The notes under the pieces are model-generated. The model saw nothing but the letters and a program-made list of their open reading frames with translations. It was not told the DNA's origin and ran no database searches. 64,000 bases of DNA from Hyunsoonleella pacifica (GTDB taxonomy: Bacteria; Bacteroidota; Bacteroidia; Flavobacteriales; Flavobacteriaceae), in contig NZ_SIRS01000004.1 of NCBI RefSeq assembly GCF_004310335.1, positions 351,856 through 415,855 on the forward strand, given 5' to 3'. Each line of letters opens with the position of its first letter. The stretch's first letter is position 1. Shown piece after piece: positions 24,528 to 33,082 of this stretch. Both the position numbers and the translations under genes were made by a program.

Positions 24528-26231
24528 ATGCTTCTAATCATATTAAAATCTATTATCTGTTTAGCTGTATTTATGATATTCTACAAACTGGCTTTAGAGA
24601 ATACAAGTGCGCACACCTTAAAAAGATTTTACTTGTTAAGTATTGTCGCAGTATCTATTGCAATACCTCTTATAACACTAGTAAAATACGTTGACCCCTC
24701 GATAACTCTCAATACTAAAAACTTATTCCCTATAAAACAAGACATAGAGCAACAGATAATCAATAATTATACTAATCCAGTAGATTATGTATCAATTATT
24801 TTATGGGCAATATATTACTTAGGTGCTATACTTTTTTTATTTAGATTCTTGAAAAACATATCTACTCTTGTCAAAAAGATAAAAACATCCCCTAAAACAA
24901 AAGTAGGCAATGTATGTATAGTGTTATCAGAGGATAGCTCACTTCCCCACACGTTTTTCAATTATATTTTTTTAAATAAAAATGACTACGAGAAAAATAA
25001 TATTGATAAAGGAGTTTTTTTACATGAACAAACCCACGCCATACAAAAGCATTCAGTTGACATATTAGCAATAGAAATTGTACAGGTTATATTTTGGTTT
25101 AACCCATTATTAATTTTACTTAAAAGATATATTAAGCTAAATCATGAGTTTTTAGCAGATAAAGCGGTATTATCAAGCGGAATTAGTACTTCAGAATACC
25201 AAAAGACACTCCTTTCTTTTTCATCAAACATAAAATACCCAACATTGGTCAATCCAATAAATTATTCATCACTCAAAAAACGATTTAAAATTATGAAAAC
25301 ACAAACTTCAAAATCTAAACTTCTTCTAAAAGTACTTCTGTTACTACCTCTATGCATTATTTCTGTCTATGGATTTAGCCAAAAAGAAACAATTATAAAA
25401 TCAAATAATTCCAATGTTGTAAATGGATTAACAATTAAGGATATTCAACTCATTATAAAAAATGAAGACGATTTAGTATTAAATGGTAACAAAGTAACCA
25501 TTGAAAATTTAAAAGACGAAGTAAATAAATTAAATCCATTGTTAGATAATAAACAGAAACAGTATTTTTTATTTGCATACCTACTCATGGAGGATGACAA
25601 GTTGTATCCTTACACAAAAAAAATCTCAAACTTCTTAAGTTTAAACTGCGACATTAAGTCTTCTCAAATTGTAATTGTTAATGGTTTTAATCATCTTAAT
25701 TTATACAAAAGTCCATTTAATGGTAAAACAACAATAGAAGCCCAAGAGATCTTAGATAAACAGACCATAAACTTTACATCTTCAACAAAACAAGGTCCGT
25801 GGAAAGTTAAAGTTGGCTTCAATACAGCAGATTTTACATTAAATAATAATCTTAACATTAGTAAAAGTATCAACCAACAAGATATAAACGAATATAATAG
25901 TTTGGTTGAAAAATTTAATAGTTTACCTGATCACGAAAAAGTTGTAAAAGTTACAGATTTTTCAAGGTTACATGAGTTGTACCGCTTAATACCTCAAAAC
26001 AAAAAAGCAGATCTCAAACCTTTCCCAGATTTTCTTACCCCACCAAAATCTGATAAAGAAATAGTTATCCAAATGATTGAGAAAGGTGCTACTTGTTTTT
26101 TTAACGATAAAAAAATTGATGCTGAAAAAGCTATTTCCATTATCAATAGTAACGGACTCTTCAATGTAACAACAAAACATGAAAACGGAGTAAGTATTAT
26201 AAGTATGTATAGCGAGAGCTATAAAGAATAA
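24528..26231 (+). CDS. BlaR1-like M56 membrane metallopeptidase with a novel periplasmic tail
   Basis: 567 residues. The N-terminal 280 residues form the M56 membrane module: helices near 1-18, 34-53, 86-106 and 260-280. The zinc site HEQTH (LHEQTHAIQKHS, near residue 167) and the distal ligand region NHEFLADKAVL are present. The C-terminal 290 residues are periplasmic and match neither the penicillin-binding sensor of BlaR1 nor the TonB domain of the second copy at 38857-40359; no domain was recognised. It probably cleaves the BlaI partner after sensing an unknown envelope signal. Translationally adjacent to blaI (2-bp gap). Confidence 0.88.
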   Translation: MLLIILKSIICLAVFMIFYKLALENTSAHTLKRFYLLSIVAVSIAIPLITLVKYVDPSITLNTKNLFPIKQDIEQQIINNYTNPVDYVSIILWAIYYLGAILFLFRFLKNISTLVKKIKTSPKTKVGNVCIVLSEDSSLPHTFFNYIFLNKNDYEKNNIDKGVFLHEQTHAIQKHSVDILAIEIVQVIFWFNPLLILLKRYIKLNHEFLADKAVLSSGISTSEYQKTLLSFSSNIKYPTLVNPINYSSLKKRFKIMKTQTSKSKLLLKVLLLLPLCIISVYGFSQKETIIKSNNSNVVNGLTIKDIQLIIKNEDDLVLNGNKVTIENLKDEVNKLNPLLDNKQKQYFLFAYLLMEDDKLYPYTKKISNFLSLNCDIKSSQIVIVNGFNHLNLYKSPFNGKTTIEAQEILDKQTINFTSSTKQGPWKVKVGFNTADFTLNNNLNISKSINQQDINEYNSLVEKFNSLPDHEKVVKVTDFSRLHELYRLIPQNKKADLKPFPDFLTPPKSDKEIVIQMIEKGATCFFNDKKIDAEKAISIINSNGLFNVTTKHENGVSIISMYSESYKE

Positions 26232-26280
26232 GCACAACTCACATAGAGTTTTAATTTCCCCAAAAAAAATGTAACAAAAT

Positions 26281-26344
26281 AAACGCTTTAACGTTCTAAT
26301 AGTCAATCAATCAAAAAACTATCAACATGTTAAAGCGTTTTTTT
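26281..26344 (+). promoter_or_regulatory. long hairpin with T-run overlapping the DUF4407 start codon
   Basis: AAACGCTTTAAC (26281-26292) pairs perfectly with GTTAAAGCGTTT (26329-26340) over 12 bp, with a 36-nt loop. The right arm begins at the G of the start codon ATG (26327-26329) and is followed by more T, making a seven-T run (26338-26344). It has the form of an intrinsic terminator or translation-blocking hairpin placed on the first codons. Confidence 0.5.
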
Positions 26345-27427
26345 ATTATCTGCTCTGGAGCAGATACCGACATCTTACAACAATGCTCCAAAGGGGAACA
26401 AAACAAATACGCAGGTATTGGAGCTACCGTTTTTTTTACAGCAATTATGGCATTTATAGCTGCTGGCTATGCACTTTATACCGTTTTCGACAATCTGTTT
26501 ACATCTATATTTTTTGGTTTAATCTGGGGGTTACTCATATTTAACCTAGACAGATATATTGTTTCTACCATTAAAAAGACAGATAATACTATTGACGAAT
26601 TTATTCAAGCTACTCCCAGAATAATTTTAGCAATAATTATAGCTATTGTAATTGCTAAACCTTTAGAATTAAAAATTTTTGAAAAGGAAATTAATCAAGT
26701 GCTTTTAGAAGAAAAAAACGCCATGACACTGGCAAATCAAAACCAAATTGCAGCACAATTCACTCCCGAAATAGAAACTTTAAATTCAGAGATACAAAAC
26801 TTTCAAGACGAAATTATAGCAAAAGAAATTGAGGTAAATAATTTATATGATGTTTATATCTCTGAAGCAGAAGGGACTGCTGGAACAAAGCTATTAGGAA
26901 AAGGCCCTGTTTACAAAGAAAAAAGAGAGAAACATGATGCCGCACTCATTGACTTACAAACCTTAAAAGAAGAAAATAAAGTTAAGATACAGGCTGCTGA
27001 AACTAAAGTAGCCGAATTAAAAGAGAATTATAATACCAAAGTAGCCGACACCCAACCCATTATATCTAATTTTGACGGCTTAATGGCGCGTGTTAATGCA
27101 TTAGGCAAATTACCATGGATACCTTCATTTTTTATTTTTCTACTTTTTTTGGCCGTAGAAACCGCCCCAATTTTCGCCAAATTATTAGCGCCAAAAGGTG
27201 TATATGACTTTAATCTTGAAGATCAAGAAGATACTATAAAGAGTATTATTCTACAGAATAAAAAACAAAGAGCTGCAATGGTAAATACCGAACACACTAT
27301 TAATGATAGAATGTATACAGATATTAAGAACGATGAAGAATTATATAATTACAAACGCAAAAAGGCACACGAATTGATGCAACTTAAAGCTAATGCTTTT
27401 TATAAAAAACAAAAATCAGCTTTGTAA
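26327..27427 (+). CDS. DUF4407 membrane protein
   Basis: 366 residues. It starts with the DUF4407 signature LKRFFIICSGADTDILQQCS, then two helices (about 30-55 and 61-80; LIWGLLIFNLDRYIVS is typical) and a third near 92-110. A periplasmic or cytoplasmic coiled-coil segment (about 130-245, rich in Glu/Lys) follows, then a last helix (about 258-280, PSFFIFLLFLAVETAPIFAK) and a charged tail. Function is not known. Convergent with the STAS-like gene, whose stop abuts its own (27427/27428). A 12-bp hairpin covers its start. Confidence 0.88.
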   Translation: MLKRFFIICSGADTDILQQCSKGEQNKYAGIGATVFFTAIMAFIAAGYALYTVFDNLFTSIFFGLIWGLLIFNLDRYIVSTIKKTDNTIDEFIQATPRIILAIIIAIVIAKPLELKIFEKEINQVLLEEKNAMTLANQNQIAAQFTPEIETLNSEIQNFQDEIIAKEIEVNNLYDVYISEAEGTAGTKLLGKGPVYKEKREKHDAALIDLQTLKEENKVKIQAAETKVAELKENYNTKVADTQPIISNFDGLMARVNALGKLPWIPSFFIFLLFLAVETAPIFAKLLAPKGVYDFNLEDQEDTIKSIILQNKKQRAAMVNTEHTINDRMYTDIKNDEELYNYKRKKAHELMQLKANAFYKKQKSAL

Positions 27428-27706
27428 TTAAGCCACCTTATAAGATTGAAAATGATCGTAAAGTTCTTTACAACCTACTCCAACTATTGTAAATTCTTTT
27501 TGGAGGCTTTTTGCATAAAAGTACATATTAGTAAAGCTTTCTACAGCATTAGCATCTATAGCTTCTAAAGCATCAACACTTACAGTAAGTTTTTGATATG
27601 CATCTATTGCATCACAAATTTCTTTTTTAAAAAATGAAGTGTTATTTTCATTTAGCACTCCTCTCAATTTAAAAAAATTATTACAGGCAGTTATTTTTAA
27701 ATCCAT
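27428..27706 (-). CDS. STAS-like small protein, copy A
   Basis: 92 residues, soluble. Strand-helix order and the segments LTVSVDALEAIDANAVE and KEFTIVGVG resemble the STAS fold of anti-sigma-factor antagonists. The usual phosphorylatable Asp-Ser-(Ser/Gly) is replaced by Asp-Ala-Asn, so phospho-control of the classic kind is unlikely. It is a paralogue of the gene at 27860-28138: about 40 of 92 residues are identical by eye, including CNNFFKL near the start and VGxGCKELYDHF near the end. The partner and role are unknown. Confidence 0.72.
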   Translation of the reverse strand: MDLKITACNNFFKLRGVLNENNTSFFKKEICDAIDAYQKLTVSVDALEAIDANAVESFTNMYFYAKSLQKEFTIVGVGCKELYDHFQSYKVA

Positions 27707-27859
27707 AAAGCAAATTGTATTTAAACGATGAATTTGGGTTTTAATCGATAAAATTTTTCGCTAAAATATAAAAATATTTTAAAAATCCTACTTTTCAAAA
27801 AAATATTATCTTTAGTTATATTCTTTTAGAAGGTATAAAAACTAAAATACTGGTAACTC

Positions 27860-28138
27860 TTAAGCTGCTTCAAAAGATTTAAAATGATCGTATAACTCTT
27901 TACAACCAAAACCAACTATAGACAGTTGCTTGTTTATTTTTAGAGACTCTGTATGTAAATCAGCTAGGGCATCTACACCAAAACGATCAACACTTTCTAA
28001 TCCCTCTATACTGATAGTAAGATGATCAAATTTTCTGAATGCTTCTTGGAATTCCAAACGAAATGATTCAACATTGTCTTTGTTCAAAATACCTTTTAAT
28101 TTGAAGAAATTATTACAGTTAGTAATTCTTAATTCCAT
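27860..28138 (-). CDS. STAS-like small protein, copy B
   Basis: 92 residues, same length and layout as copy A (ITNCNNFFKLKGILN, LTISIEGLESVDRFGVD, LSIVGFGCKELYDHFKS). The STAS phosphosite position reads Asp-Arg-Phe-Gly, again without Ser. The 5' leader is also similar to that of copy A (28158-28183 compared with 27724-27748), so the duplicated unit included control sequence. Each copy has its own leader of about 150 nt or more, so they are probably transcribed separately. Function is unknown. Confidence 0.72.
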   Translation of the reverse strand: MELRITNCNNFFKLKGILNKDNVESFRLEFQEAFRKFDHLTISIEGLESVDRFGVDALADLHTESLKINKQLSIVGFGCKELYDHFKSFEAA

Positions 28139-28354
28139 AGTACATAAATTTTAATTCAACAATAAATTTGGGCTATTAATCGTATGGTTGTGGTGTAAAT
28201 ATAGGTACTTACATCAAAAATGACTTTATTTTTCGATAAACCCATTTTTACTAACGTTGAATGTATTACGAATGTCAATTTCATCGATAAGATACAGTTT
28301 TGGCATGATTTTTTGTTTACATTTACCCGAAATTACTATTGAAAACCTACAACT

Positions 28355-28786
28355 ATGAAAAAATTAATAACTCTATTGTGTTTTTTAGTTTTTAGTCTCA
28401 CAAATGCCCAAATCAATAAAGACTCAGACATTAAAGCTATTAATAAGGTATTAAAAAAGCAGCGTATTGCATGGTCTAACAATGACATTGAAGGGTTTAT
28501 GGAAGGCTATTGGAAAAGTGATTCCTTAGCGTTTTATGGTAATAAAGGTGTGACTTATGGATGGGAAAACACATTAGACCACTATTTAACCTATTACCCT
28601 ACTGCAGCTTATACTGGTAAATTAAGTTTTAAAATAAATGCTGTTAATAATATTGCTCCTGACTCTTATTATGTTTTAGGCGAATATCACATTAAACGTG
28701 AAGTTGGTAATGCTGACGGCATTTTTATGTTAGTATTTAAAAAGATTGATGGCGCATGGAAAATTATCGCCGATACATCTACTTAA
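28355..28786 (+). CDS. secreted NTF2-like (SnoaL/DUF4440-type) protein
   Basis: 143 residues with a signal peptide cleaved near residue 18 (LVFSLTNAQ). The mature part is one NTF2-like cone: KQRIAWSNNDIEGFMEGYW, YPTAAYTGKLSFKIN, YYVLGEYHIKR, GIFMLVFKKIDGAWKIIADTS. This matches the DUF4440/SnoaL pattern. No catalytic residues could be assigned. Single gene, convergent with the MmcQ run downstream. Confidence 0.8.
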   Translation: MKKLITLLCFLVFSLTNAQINKDSDIKAINKVLKKQRIAWSNNDIEGFMEGYWKSDSLAFYGNKGVTYGWENTLDHYLTYYPTAAYTGKLSFKINAVNNIAPDSYYVLGEYHIKREVGNADGIFMLVFKKIDGAWKIIADTST

Positions 28787-28815
28787 TGCACTCAATATTT
28801 ATCACACCTAGTAAA

Positions 28816-29190
28816 CTAATCAGCTGTAATATTTAGTTGTTTTCGCATTTTCTTGGTCATACCCTTTACAACCATTTCATAAGAATGATCTATTAACTCT
28901 TTAATGAGTTTAGGCTCTAATTCGCCTTCGTAAATATATAATGTATTCCAGTGCTTTTTACTCATATGGTATCCTGGACGAATGCTATTGTACTCTGCAC
29001 GTAAAGTTTCAGAATATTCTGGATCTGCTTTTAAGTTTATAGCGGCCTCACCTCGTTCCCACCATTTTAAAGAAGCTAAAGCAAACATTTTACCTAAAAC
29101 CTTAAAAACTAAAGTATCTTCATCAAAAGGAAAATCTTCTGTTGTTCCTTTTTTACTCAAGCAATACGTTCTTATTTGTTCTATATTCAT
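28816..29190 (-). CDS. MmcQ/YjbR family protein
   Basis: 124 residues with the family hallmarks CLSKKGTTEDFPFDEDTLVFKV near the start, AINLKADPEYSETLR in the middle and PGYHMSKKHWNTLYI near residue 75. MmcQ/YjbR proteins have a CyaY-like DNA-binding fold in solved members; the physiological role is not established. It is the last gene of a compact minus-strand run and overlaps the GNAT gene by 4 bp. Confidence 0.92.
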   Translation of the reverse strand: MNIEQIRTYCLSKKGTTEDFPFDEDTLVFKVLGKMFALASLKWWERGEAAINLKADPEYSETLRAEYNSIRPGYHMSKKHWNTLYIYEGELEPKLIKELIDHSYEMVVKGMTKKMRKQLNITAD

Positions 29191-29591
29191 TTTAACAATC
29201 GCTCCATTACTTTATCTGGATGTTTTAACTCAGTAAATCCATACTGTTTATATAAACCATGGGCATCAGCTGTTTTTAACATCCAAACGCTACAGTTTTG
29301 TAGTTTCTTATCTTTAATTACAGCATCTATTAATTGTTTAGAATAGCCTTTTCCACGATACTCTGGTAAAATAAAAACATCCATGAGATAGGCAAAAACC
29401 GTATAATCAGTAGCTATTCTGGCAAATCCTATTTGTTTTTTGTTAATGTAAACACCAAAACACAAACAATGCTCTATTGATGTTTTAACTTCATCGTAAG
29501 TTCTTCCTTTAGCCCAATAACTCTCGGTTAGAAAACCATGTATTACATCTAATTGAAGCTTACTTTTATCTGTAGATATTTCTACTATCAC
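29187..29591 (-). CDS. GNAT-family N-acetyltransferase
   Basis: 134 residues with GNAT motif A: AYLMDVFILPEYRGKGYSKQLI (acetyl-CoA pyrophosphate loop RGKGYS) near residues 68-90, and motif B ending GLYKQYGF. The N-terminal strand FLTESYWAKGRTYDEVKTSI suits the subgroup often annotated as general GNAT acetyltransferases. The acceptor is unknown. It overlaps the genes on both sides by 4 bp. Confidence 0.92.
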   Translation of the reverse strand: MIVEISTDKSKLQLDVIHGFLTESYWAKGRTYDEVKTSIEHCLCFGVYINKKQIGFARIATDYTVFAYLMDVFILPEYRGKGYSKQLIDAVIKDKKLQNCSVWMLKTADAHGLYKQYGFTELKHPDKVMERLLK

Positions 29592-30196
29592 TCTAATTTC
29601 TTTATATGATTATTCTCAATTTGTAAAGCTGAATAGTCCAACTTCCACCCTATAGTTTCTACAATGGTTTCAATCAACAAAATAGTATCTAACGCTTCTT
29701 GCTGAGCTATTTGAATTAAACCACTTTCTGGAATTTTTGCTTTAATGTGTACCTTTGCTTCATTATGTAAATCTGTTAAATCACTGGCTTCAAACTTATT
29801 AAAATAGCCATCTGACTTATCGTAATAATTTAAATTGGTTTCAATAGATAGTACTTCAGGCTGCGGAAATTTTTCTAAGATTATCCTTTTCTTATCTGTA
29901 TCTGATATTAGCTGAATTTTAGACAAATCATATCCCACATGGGCTTTGGCATTAATTACTACCAAAGCTTTCTTCTTGCTTGAAATCAATTTTAAAAATT
30001 TTTGCTTTACATCTTCATAATGGTAAATCTCTGCAAAATCGCCTTCAACAGTAATAAATTTGCACACCTTTTTAATCTTATTTAATAAAATAGTAGACTG
30101 TGCATTAACCAATTGTTTTTTCTTAAATGATTTTATGAGGGTTACTGCACCCAGAGTAACCAAAATTGCTATAATTATTGCTATAAAAATTTCCAT
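29588..30196 (-). CDS. DUF4230 membrane-anchored protein
   Basis: 202 residues. One N-terminal transmembrane helix (residues 2-22, IFIAIIIAILVTLGAVTLI), then a soluble domain with the DUF4230 pattern: KVCKFITVEGDFAEIYHY, KALVVINAKAHVGYDLSKI, ILEKFPQPEVLSIETNLNYYDKSDG and a C-terminal helix pair. Function is unknown. Its ATG overlaps the stop of the cyclase gene by 1 bp. Confidence 0.87.
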   Translation of the reverse strand: MEIFIAIIIAILVTLGAVTLIKSFKKKQLVNAQSTILLNKIKKVCKFITVEGDFAEIYHYEDVKQKFLKLISSKKKALVVINAKAHVGYDLSKIQLISDTDKKRIILEKFPQPEVLSIETNLNYYDKSDGYFNKFEASDLTDLHNEAKVHIKAKIPESGLIQIAQQEALDTILLIETIVETIGWKLDYSALQIENNHIKKLE

Positions 30197-30945
30197 TATT
30201 CAATTACTTTATATAGAATAGGTTTACTTGGCGTAGCATCGTTTTCAAAAGGTGCTATTTGTAAATTCAAAACGTATAGACCATCCTCTACATGATTTGG
30301 CACATAAATAAACTCTGTGATAGTAGCATCTAAGCGCAGTTTTCCTTTAGTGTTCCAAAATGCATTATGTGCCAATAACTGGCATTCATCTTTCTCTTTG
30401 TCCACACTTGGCAAATCTATCAAAAGGTGTTTTATTCCCTTTTGCTTTAAATGTATTGCTGCCTCTTCTAACAAATAGGTAGGGTTTGTATTAGAGTACT
30501 GTCTTATTAGTTTTTCTGAAGTATTGGGTATGGTACGTATCACAATTGCATCTCGCTTTTTATTGCCTAATGCAAATTGTATTTGCTTTTTGGATATCAC
30601 AAAATCTTCTCCCAGTTTTTCAGGAGCTACAGTAACTACTTCTGCTAAGAAAAAAAACGTTTTTAAATTTTTATTGATTGAGTGGATCTCCTCAGTGATG
30701 TGCCCCACACATTCAGTATGTGTACCATGTGCATGAGGATTAAATTGAATATTATTAAAATTTATACAAGCACCATCTTTTACTGTTGCAATCCAATCTC
30801 GATCTTTAGCAGGTTCTATTTTAGGTGCATCAACATACCACGCATTTACATTATCTTTTGATGCTCGCAGTGGCATGGAAATATCTAATGGCTTAGATAA
30901 ATCAATTTTTATTTTTCTAGAATTGTATTGGATTGTTGCTATCAA
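30196..30945 (-). CDS. cyclase-family (kynurenine-formamidase-like) metal hydrolase
   Basis: 249 residues of PF04199. The metal/active-site motif reads FNPHAHGTHTECVGHI (near residues 75-90): the canonical HxGTHxD has Glu in place of Asp. ALGNKKRDAIVIRT and HLLIDLPSVDKEKD follow, with a late His-Asn. Relatives hydrolyse N-formylkynurenine or related amides and lactones. The Asp-to-Glu change and the operon with hemW suggest another substrate. Compare the canonical second member at 49553-50185. Confidence 0.85.
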   Translation of the reverse strand: MIATIQYNSRKIKIDLSKPLDISMPLRASKDNVNAWYVDAPKIEPAKDRDWIATVKDGACINFNNIQFNPHAHGTHTECVGHITEEIHSINKNLKTFFFLAEVVTVAPEKLGEDFVISKKQIQFALGNKKRDAIVIRTIPNTSEKLIRQYSNTNPTYLLEEAAIHLKQKGIKHLLIDLPSVDKEKDECQLLAHNAFWNTKGKLRLDATITEFIYVPNHVEDGLYVLNLQIAPFENDATPSKPILYKVIE

Positions 30946-32075
30946 GACAGATTTAATTTAAAAAGATTAGAGGCAATACCATCACTTAAAAATTTACCTT
31001 TTTTTGTAGTTAAAAGTTTATCATCATCAATATACAATAAATGTTCATTTATAAAAACTTTGGCTTGCTGTAACAAGTACTTTTTGTAAGTACTCCCAAA
31101 GTCTCTTTCTACTTTATCTAATGATACGCCCCAGATTGTTCTAAGCCCCGTCATAATATATTCATTAAACTTATCGGTTAAGGAAAGCGTTTCAACTTCT
31201 AAGGGTAATTTGTTTTCTCTAATACTCTTAATGTACTTTATATTATTAGACACATTCCAGCTACGTTGGTCACCATTAAAAGAATGTGCAGAAGGACCAA
31301 CACCTAGATACGGTTTCCCTTGCCAATATGCTGAATTATTCCTGCTAAAAAAGTTTGGCTTTCCAAAATTTGAAAGTTCGTAATTTACAAAACCTGCGGC
31401 TTCTAATCTCTCTACCAAAATCTGAAACTGTTCCTGTGCTAAATTGTCATCAACATTTTCAATAATTCCTTTGCTAATAAAAGTTTCTAAAGCTGTTTTA
31501 GGCTCTACTGTTAGCGCATAACATGAAATATGAGGTATGTTATAAGATAATGCTGTTTCTATATTAGCTATCCATTCTTTATGACTTAAACCTGGGATAC
31601 CGTAAATTAAATCGATAGAAATATTTTTGAAATACTTCGTTGCTTCATACAAACTTACCTTTGCTTCATTTGCATTGTGTGCACGATTCATCAATTTTAA
31701 ATCTCTTTCAAAAAAAGATTGAACACCAATACTTAGTCTATTAATTGATGTTTTTGTTAAGCTTTTTATTTGTTGAGCTGATAAATCGTCTGGATTGGTT
31801 TCCAGAGTAATTTCAGGATTATCTGTAACTTTAAAGTTTTCGTAAACTGTATCTATTAATAATTCCAATTCAGAGACAGTTAGCAAGCTTGGAGTGCCAC
31901 CACCAAAATAGATAGTTTCGATTGTTTTATTTTGAAACTCGTCTTGTCGCAGTAATAGTTCTTGAACTAAACATTGAATGAGTTCCTCTTTCTTTTTTAA
32001 TGACGTAGAAAAATGAAAATCGCAATAATGACATGCTTGCTTGCAAAAGGGTATGTGGATATAGATTCCGGCCAT
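30942..32075 (-). CDS. hemW: HemW, radical SAM haem chaperone
   Basis: 377 residues. The radical SAM cluster motif is CKQACHYC (residues 11-18, CxxxCxxC with the extra Cys-preceding family context YIHIPFC). IYFGGGTPSLL, LETNPDDL and RLSIGVQSF are HemW/HemN signatures, and the C-terminal HemN_C winged region (TGLRTIWGVSL) is present. HemW carries haem to membrane enzymes and is not a coproporphyrinogen oxidase. It heads the run hemW-cyclase-DUF4230-GNAT-mmcQ. A terminator-like hairpin ends directly on its ATG. Confidence 0.93.
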   Translation of the reverse strand: MAGIYIHIPFCKQACHYCDFHFSTSLKKKEELIQCLVQELLLRQDEFQNKTIETIYFGGGTPSLLTVSELELLIDTVYENFKVTDNPEITLETNPDDLSAQQIKSLTKTSINRLSIGVQSFFERDLKLMNRAHNANEAKVSLYEATKYFKNISIDLIYGIPGLSHKEWIANIETALSYNIPHISCYALTVEPKTALETFISKGIIENVDDNLAQEQFQILVERLEAAGFVNYELSNFGKPNFFSRNNSAYWQGKPYLGVGPSAHSFNGDQRSWNVSNNIKYIKSIRENKLPLEVETLSLTDKFNEYIMTGLRTIWGVSLDKVERDFGSTYKKYLLQQAKVFINEHLLYIDDDKLLTTKKGKFLSDGIASNLFKLNLS

Positions 32076-32077
32076 AA

Positions 32078-32108
32078 AAAAGACAAGATATTAAACTTCT
32101 TGTCTTTT
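32078..32108 (-). terminator. hairpin with T-run ending at the hemW start codon
   Basis: On the minus strand AAAAGACAAGA (32108-32098) pairs with TCTTGTCTTTT (32088-32078), 11 bp, and the T-run continues to the hemW ATG at 32075. It is suited to terminating the lipoprotein transcript, but it also lies in any leader reading into hemW. Confidence 0.7.
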
Positions 32109-32134
32109 ACAACTTTATAGAATTATTTTTTAAA

Positions 32135-33010
32135 CTAAAATGGATATACGTCGTTAATATAACCGTCAGTAATCTCAATAGTTTCATTTCCATTTACAGC
32201 GGTAAGAGAGAACGAGCCTTTAATTTGATTAATTCCAAAACCTGTTAAATGCTCATCAATTTTAAATATTCCAGATGTTTTATATTCAATAAACTCACCT
32301 GTACTAGGATCATATCTTGAAAAAGAGATTTTATTGTATGTACTATTCTCATCAAACTGGAAACTCCCTATTGAATCAACATCTCCATAAATAATAACAT
32401 AAGATATACTATATGCGTTATCGCTATAGTGGTTATAAGAACGAGGACTACCAGCAAAACCTCCAGAAGAACTTGAACTAGTAGCATACCAATTGTTCCC
32501 ATCAACTACGGCAGAAACTTCTAATCCAGATATTTGAGGCATGATTTCTCTATATTCTACATTAAAACTACCCTCGGCATATCGAGTTTCTGAATCAATA
32601 TCATATTCATCTTCATATAAATTTCCAGAAAATTTAGCTGCTACTCTTTTATTCGCTTCATCAATACCTATCAGTTCAAAATTAAAATAGTTAGATTTAA
32701 AGTATTCGAAAGCCCAGTACGAATTTGGAAATCCACCAGATCCACTTTCATTAGCAAGTGCTGTTGCTGAACCTAAATTTCCATATACATTGAATTGAAC
32801 ACCAAAACTATCACCATTATCTGTAGTACCAAGAACTTCCATTGTATTTTCTGATCTTAACGCAGTCCAATTCGAAATATTAACATCTTGGTTTTCAAAT
32901 TTGTACAAAAAAGAGTCTTTATTATCAATTTCATTAGAATCACTATCGCTTGAACAAGAAACAATAAATAAAAACAGAAATAGAGTACTTAACGCATTTA
33001 GAATTTTCAT
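32135..33010 (-). CDS. lipoprotein, unknown function
   Basis: 291 residues with a lipoprotein signal (LFLFLFIVSC, lipobox Cys19) followed by an acidic Ser/Asp tether (SSDSDSNEIDNKD), as in many surface or periplasmic lipoproteins of this phylum. The rest is beta-rich (SGLEVSAVVDGNNWYATSSS, GDVDSIGSFQFDE, KGSFSLTAVNGNETIEITDG). This resembles the pattern of DUF6252-like flavobacterial lipoproteins, but I could not assign a family. It lies 72 bp downstream of ruvC and is closed by a terminator. Confidence 0.72.
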   Translation of the reverse strand: MKILNALSTLFLFLFIVSCSSDSDSNEIDNKDSFLYKFENQDVNISNWTALRSENTMEVLGTTDNGDSFGVQFNVYGNLGSATALANESGSGGFPNSYWAFEYFKSNYFNFELIGIDEANKRVAAKFSGNLYEDEYDIDSETRYAEGSFNVEYREIMPQISGLEVSAVVDGNNWYATSSSSSGGFAGSPRSYNHYSDNAYSISYVIIYGDVDSIGSFQFDENSTYNKISFSRYDPSTGEFIEYKTSGIFKIDEHLTGFGINQIKGSFSLTAVNGNETIEITDGYINDVYPF

Positions 33011-33082
33011 GTAATTTGGAGTTTAATTCGTTTACCCCAAATATACCAAAATAACCAACTTAAAAAAGAATAGTCTTACAAA

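Noticed and set aside
24160-26231. BlaI/M56 pair as a beta-lactam resistance locus
   Set aside because: There is no beta-lactamase or penicillin-binding sensor domain here or nearby; the sensed signal is unknown.
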